Below are positions 61,365-64,000 of a DNA stretch of 64,000 nt, piece after piece (within the stretch, counting starts at the first letter, position 1; every line of letters starts with the position of its first letter). A program made the position numbers and the translations under genes. Under the pieces are notes generated by a model, which was not told the DNA's origin, ran no database searches, and saw only the letters and a list, made by a program, of their open reading frames with translations. Source of the DNA: Cyanobacteria bacterium RU_5_0 (GTDB lineage: Bacteria; Cyanobacteriota; Cyanobacteriia; Elainellales; Elainellaceae); NCBI GenBank assembly GCA_012033255.1, contig JAAUSF010000006.1, positions 17,224 through 81,223 on the forward strand. Reading direction: 5' to 3'.

Positions 61365-62626
61365 TGGTCTACCAACCCCCTGTTGGCGCTAGGGATCTCT
61401 TTCCCCTGGATGTCGCACAAAAACGCTGGATTGAAAAACGCATTCAACAAGTCTTTCACAGTTGGGGTTATCACCGCATCATCACCTCAACATTAGAGCG
61501 GCTAGAGACGTTGATGGCAGGTGGTGCTGTAGAGCAATCTACGGTAATTCAGCTACAGGATACGGAAGGAGAGGTATTGGGATTACGTCCAGAATTAACG
61601 GCATCGATCGCCCGTGCTGCCGTGACCCGGATGGCAGGAGCCAGCTATCCTCAACGGCTCTACTACAACGCCAACGTGTTTCGTCGAGCCGCTAAAGGGG
61701 TTCACAACCGTCAGCAGGAGTTTTATCAGGCAGGGGTGGAACTGCTAGGCGCGGATGGAATTGCCGCAGATGCCGAAATTCTCTTAATCGTGTTTGATTG
61801 CCTACGCCATCTAGAACTGGAAGACTGCTATTTGGTACTTGGCGAGGCTGGACTGACTCGATCGCTGCTTTCTCCCTTTCCCGATTCTCTGCGCGAACAC
61901 GTCAGAGAGGCAATTGCCACTCTCGATCGGATCACGTTGGAAACCCTGCCGCTTTCAAATGATTTGCGCGATCGGGCGTTGTTCCTGCTAGATTTGCGGG
62001 GTCAACCGACCGATGTCTTGCAACGGGTGTCTAGTCTCGATCTTGATCCTGAGCAACGCACCACGGTCAACACGCTCAAAGCCCTGATTGAACTGCTACA
62101 AGATGCCCACTCCAGACAGCTCAGCCAAGCCACTTCTGCTCCCTCATCCCCTCATCCCCTCACCCCAGTGCTAGACCTAAGCCTCGTTCAAACCTTCGAC
62201 TATTACACTGGCATTGTCTTCGAGGTAGTCGGCTCCCACGGACAACGGATATTGGGACAAGGGGGACGTTATGATCAACTCCTTAGCCTCTATCACCCTC
62301 AAGGCAAAACCTGTCCGGGGATTGGCTTTGTCCTGAATATTGAAGAACTCCATCAAGTTCTATTATCAGATGGGCAGTTACCCCTGCAAACTCCTGCCAG
62401 TGATTGGTTAGTTGTTCCAACGTCGCCTGAAGCCTATGCAGCGGCGATCGCTCATGCCCAAAAAATCCGGGAGTCGGCTCATTTAGTGCGAGTAGAACTG
62501 GAGTTGGGGCTTCATGATTCTCCGGCAGCCATCCGTGAATATGCTCAACGTCGTCGTATTAATCAAATTGCTTGGGTCAGCAAAGAGGGATTATCCAAGA
62601 TCGAAACCCTATCGGTTAATCTATGA
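61364..62626 (+). CDS. hisZ: HisZ, regulatory subunit of ATP phosphoribosyltransferase
   Basis: The 420-residue protein is a HisRS paralog. The class II tRNA synthetase-like core has GARDLFPLDVAQKRWIEKRI and GLRPELTASIARAAVTRM. The C-terminal anticodon domain is divergent. HisZ lacks aminoacylation and regulates HisG. A Ser/Pro/Leu-rich patch near residue 260 (SAPSSPHPLTP) arises from a CCCCTCA repeat. It overlaps the J-domain gene by one base and the next gene by four, so three genes are coupled. Confidence 0.9.
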   Translation: MVYQPPVGARDLFPLDVAQKRWIEKRIQQVFHSWGYHRIITSTLERLETLMAGGAVEQSTVIQLQDTEGEVLGLRPELTASIARAAVTRMAGASYPQRLYYNANVFRRAAKGVHNRQQEFYQAGVELLGADGIAADAEILLIVFDCLRHLELEDCYLVLGEAGLTRSLLSPFPDSLREHVREAIATLDRITLETLPLSNDLRDRALFLLDLRGQPTDVLQRVSSLDLDPEQRTTVNTLKALIELLQDAHSRQLSQATSAPSSPHPLTPVLDLSLVQTFDYYTGIVFEVVGSHGQRILGQGGRYDQLLSLYHPQGKTCPGIGFVLNIEELHQVLLSDGQLPLQTPASDWLVVPTSPEAYAAAIAHAQKIRESAHLVRVELELGLHDSPAAIREYAQRRRINQIAWVSKEGLSKIETLSVNL

Positions 62627-63123
62627 GTAACGATCCGTCGTCTTCAACGAGCGAAAGTATAGCCACTTCCAAAGGTAGCCCTGATCCGGAGAAAGTGCCT
62701 GAAATCTTTAAGCGGCATATTGGAACTTGGCAAGGTGAGTATATTAAGACTGATTCCCGTGGACATTTTCTTCGTAGTTTTTTAGGCACCTTTACTGTCC
62801 TGATCGAAGGGACTACCTATCGGCAGGTTAACCACTACGAATATCCAGATGGAACCCGACTCCAACTCAATTTTGTAGGAGAGTTTGAAGACGGGATTTT
62901 GAAAATGTCTTCCACTAGCTATTCAGATTTCTCTGCGATCGCCTGGGATGCTGGTCAGGACACCATCGGCTTTCGAGTCAGGAAAACTCAAGATGGCGCA
63001 CTCATTGTGTTTATCGAAACAATCACTTTGCTCGATCCAGATCATCGAGTCCGCAGCACTCAGTCATTTAAGGATGGGATATTCGATGGAATATCGTTTA
63101 TTGAAGAAGTCCGCCTGAAGTGA
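62623..63123 (+). CDS. DUF3598-like protein
   Basis: The 166-residue protein starts ATG inside the hisZ stop (ATGAG). It has HIGTWQGEYIKTDSRGHFLR and FKDGIFDGISFIEEVRLK. The first motif (H.GTW.G.Y) matches the lipocalin-like DUF3598. Full DUF3598 proteins have two such domains; this has one. It may be a ligand-binding protein. Family membership is probable but from memory. Confidence 0.72.
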   Translation: MSNDPSSSTSESIATSKGSPDPEKVPEIFKRHIGTWQGEYIKTDSRGHFLRSFLGTFTVLIEGTTYRQVNHYEYPDGTRLQLNFVGEFEDGILKMSSTSYSDFSAIAWDAGQDTIGFRVRKTQDGALIVFIETITLLDPDHRVRSTQSFKDGIFDGISFIEEVRLK

Positions 63124-63131
63124 GCTAATCG

Positions 63132-63374
63132 TCATTTAATTTGGCTAACGGTGAAGGTTTCTCCAAGCGCGAAAACGCGATCGCCCTCCACGAGTTTCCG
63201 TCCGCGCTGTGTCTCCACTTTACCATTCACCTTCACTTCACCACTTTGGATTAGCAGCTTGGCTTCACCTCCGGTTTGAACGACTCCAACCCATTTTAAG
63301 AATTGATCAAGTTTAATCGCAGCAACATCAGGGGACATAGCCGTATAAACGCTTCGGGATACATCTGGGGGCAT
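63132..63374 (-). CDS. S4 domain RNA-binding protein
   Basis: The 80-residue protein has an S4-like fold: IKLDQFLKWVGVVQTGGEAK and LLIQSGEVKVNGKVETQRGR then KLVEGDRV. Proteins of this size (YaaA/RlbA-like) bind RNA and often associate with the ribosome. It starts 118 bases from the sixA stop on the same strand. Confidence 0.88.
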   Translation of the reverse strand: MPPDVSRSVYTAMSPDVAAIKLDQFLKWVGVVQTGGEAKLLIQSGEVKVNGKVETQRGRKLVEGDRVFALGETFTVSQIK

Positions 63375-63491
63375 AACCTATCTCTCTGATACCACTCCCT
63401 CCATGACCTACTTGCCGGAGGCTCCGGGTTCATCATGATTTACAGTCAGGGTAACTGTATTCAAGCGATGCCAGACACTCCTTAAGGAAAA

Positions 63492-63985
63492 TTATCCTTC
63501 CAGTAGTAGCCGGGGTGGAGTCAGCCAGAACAGTTGGCTCTGCCCTACGGGATCATCCTCTGGCAAGAAAAGCCCAATCACTCCAGCTTTTTTGACAATC
63601 AATCGGTACCGGACTTCACCCCAAACCAATTTTTCTGCCCATTCTCCGAGATCGGGTTCATGTCCGACGATCGCCAATCGGCTCTCCTGATTTGACTGCC
63701 ACTCTTGTAGCCATTTCAACCAACTGTCGAAATCTCCACCTGGAGCAAGATACACAGACTCCTCCAGCAAATCACACAATCCACAGGCTTGCAGAATTTC
63801 AGCCGTCTGTCGTGCCCGAACCAACGGACTTGTCAGAATCAAGTCAAACGTCATGCCTAACTCACGCAGCCGTTTAGAAATTCGCTTCGTTTGCGAACGC
63901 CTTCATCCGTGAGGGGACGCTCATCATCGTTCGTGTAAGTACCTCGCTCAGCCGCAAGTCCATGACGAATCAGGTAAAGTTCCAT
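63492..63985 (-). pseudogene. sixA: sixA, phosphohistidine phosphatase, with one-base frameshift
   Basis: The reverse-strand start MELYLIRHGLAAERGTYTND (ATG at 63985, GGAAGAG upstream) reads GVRK and then shifts. The rest (MTFDLILTSPLVRARQTAEI onward) reads in another frame. Adding one A to the AAA at 63890-63892 gives GVRKTKRISKRLRELGMTFD, so the whole is a normal 164-residue SixA with RHG and the later GHEPDLGEWAEKL. SixA removes phosphate from the HPt-type histidine of phosphorelay or phosphotransferase proteins. Confidence 0.87.
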
Positions 63986-64000
63986 TTTTCTCTTCCGATG

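Overview
The window is chromosomal DNA from a filamentous, non-unicellular cyanobacterium, most likely a Leptolyngbya-like lineage (the genus is an inference). Three things point there: very frequent GCGATCGC-type HIP1 octamers, plastid/cyanobacterial genes (ycf35, ycf46, aerobic hemF, DUF3288, RMD1/DUF155, Npun_F0494-type protein), and a fraC-fraD-fraE operon, which in Anabaena builds and maintains the junctions between cells of a filament. Most of the window is ordinary housekeeping DNA with short operons on both strands and intergenic regions full of short repeats.

Layout. 1-3.3 kb: a partial lipoprotein, an M48 metalloprotease, a secreted Gly-zipper protein and a small conserved protein. 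3.4-9.1 kb: a compact forward run cobQ - small 2Fe-2S protein - folK - NUDIX hydrolase - SH3b/cadherin secreted protein - phytoene-desaturase-like FAD enzyme. 9.1-11.7 kb: ycf35, ycf46 and a ribbon-helix-helix protein on the reverse strand. 12-18.7 kb: two GT4 glycosyltransferases flank an MFS transporter, recO and deoC. 19.2-27.5 kb: a TM0106-type nuclease, a class V aminotransferase, a type II NADH dehydrogenase, several small proteins, a probable 2OG-Fe(II) oxygenase and folC, which carries a one-base deletion. 27.7-30.5 kb: a pseudokinase overlapping a membrane-anchored WD40 protein. 30.5-33.1 kb: fraE, fraD, fraC. 33.4-39.5 kb: a tandem-duplicated cobalamin adenosyltransferase, an Eis-like acetyltransferase, a beta-sandwich-like protein, a long gene-poor stretch with terminators, an acidic small protein and a GH13 enzyme. 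39.5-45.6 kb: two large multidomain TPR/glycosyltransferase/methyltransferase proteins, a pentapeptide-repeat protein and an unrecognised protein made of three copies of one domain. 46-56 kb: zinc-ribbon protein, RMD1, MgtC, DUF3288, an EP-pentamer-repeat protein with a transposase-type zinc ribbon, rodA, mrp, SRPBCC, hemF, STAS and accC. 56-58 kb: a gene graveyard holding remnants of a TPR gene, a caspase-family gene and a transposase, then tRNA-Ser(GGA). 58.2-64 kb: ferredoxin, nuclease, inositol-phosphatase family protein, the coupled DnaJ/TPR-hisZ-DUF3598 run, an S4 protein and sixA, which is also broken by one missing A.

The points most worth following up are the pseudokinase/WD40 pair, the fraCDE operon with a Lys/Glu-rich insert in FraC, two single-A deletions in near-identical contexts (folC and sixA), the caspase/TPR/transposase graveyard, the triple-repeat protein of unknown family, and several families of short tandem or inverted repeats, some of which extend into coding sequence. 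I did not see a CRISPR array, prophage, rRNA operon or intact insertion sequence.
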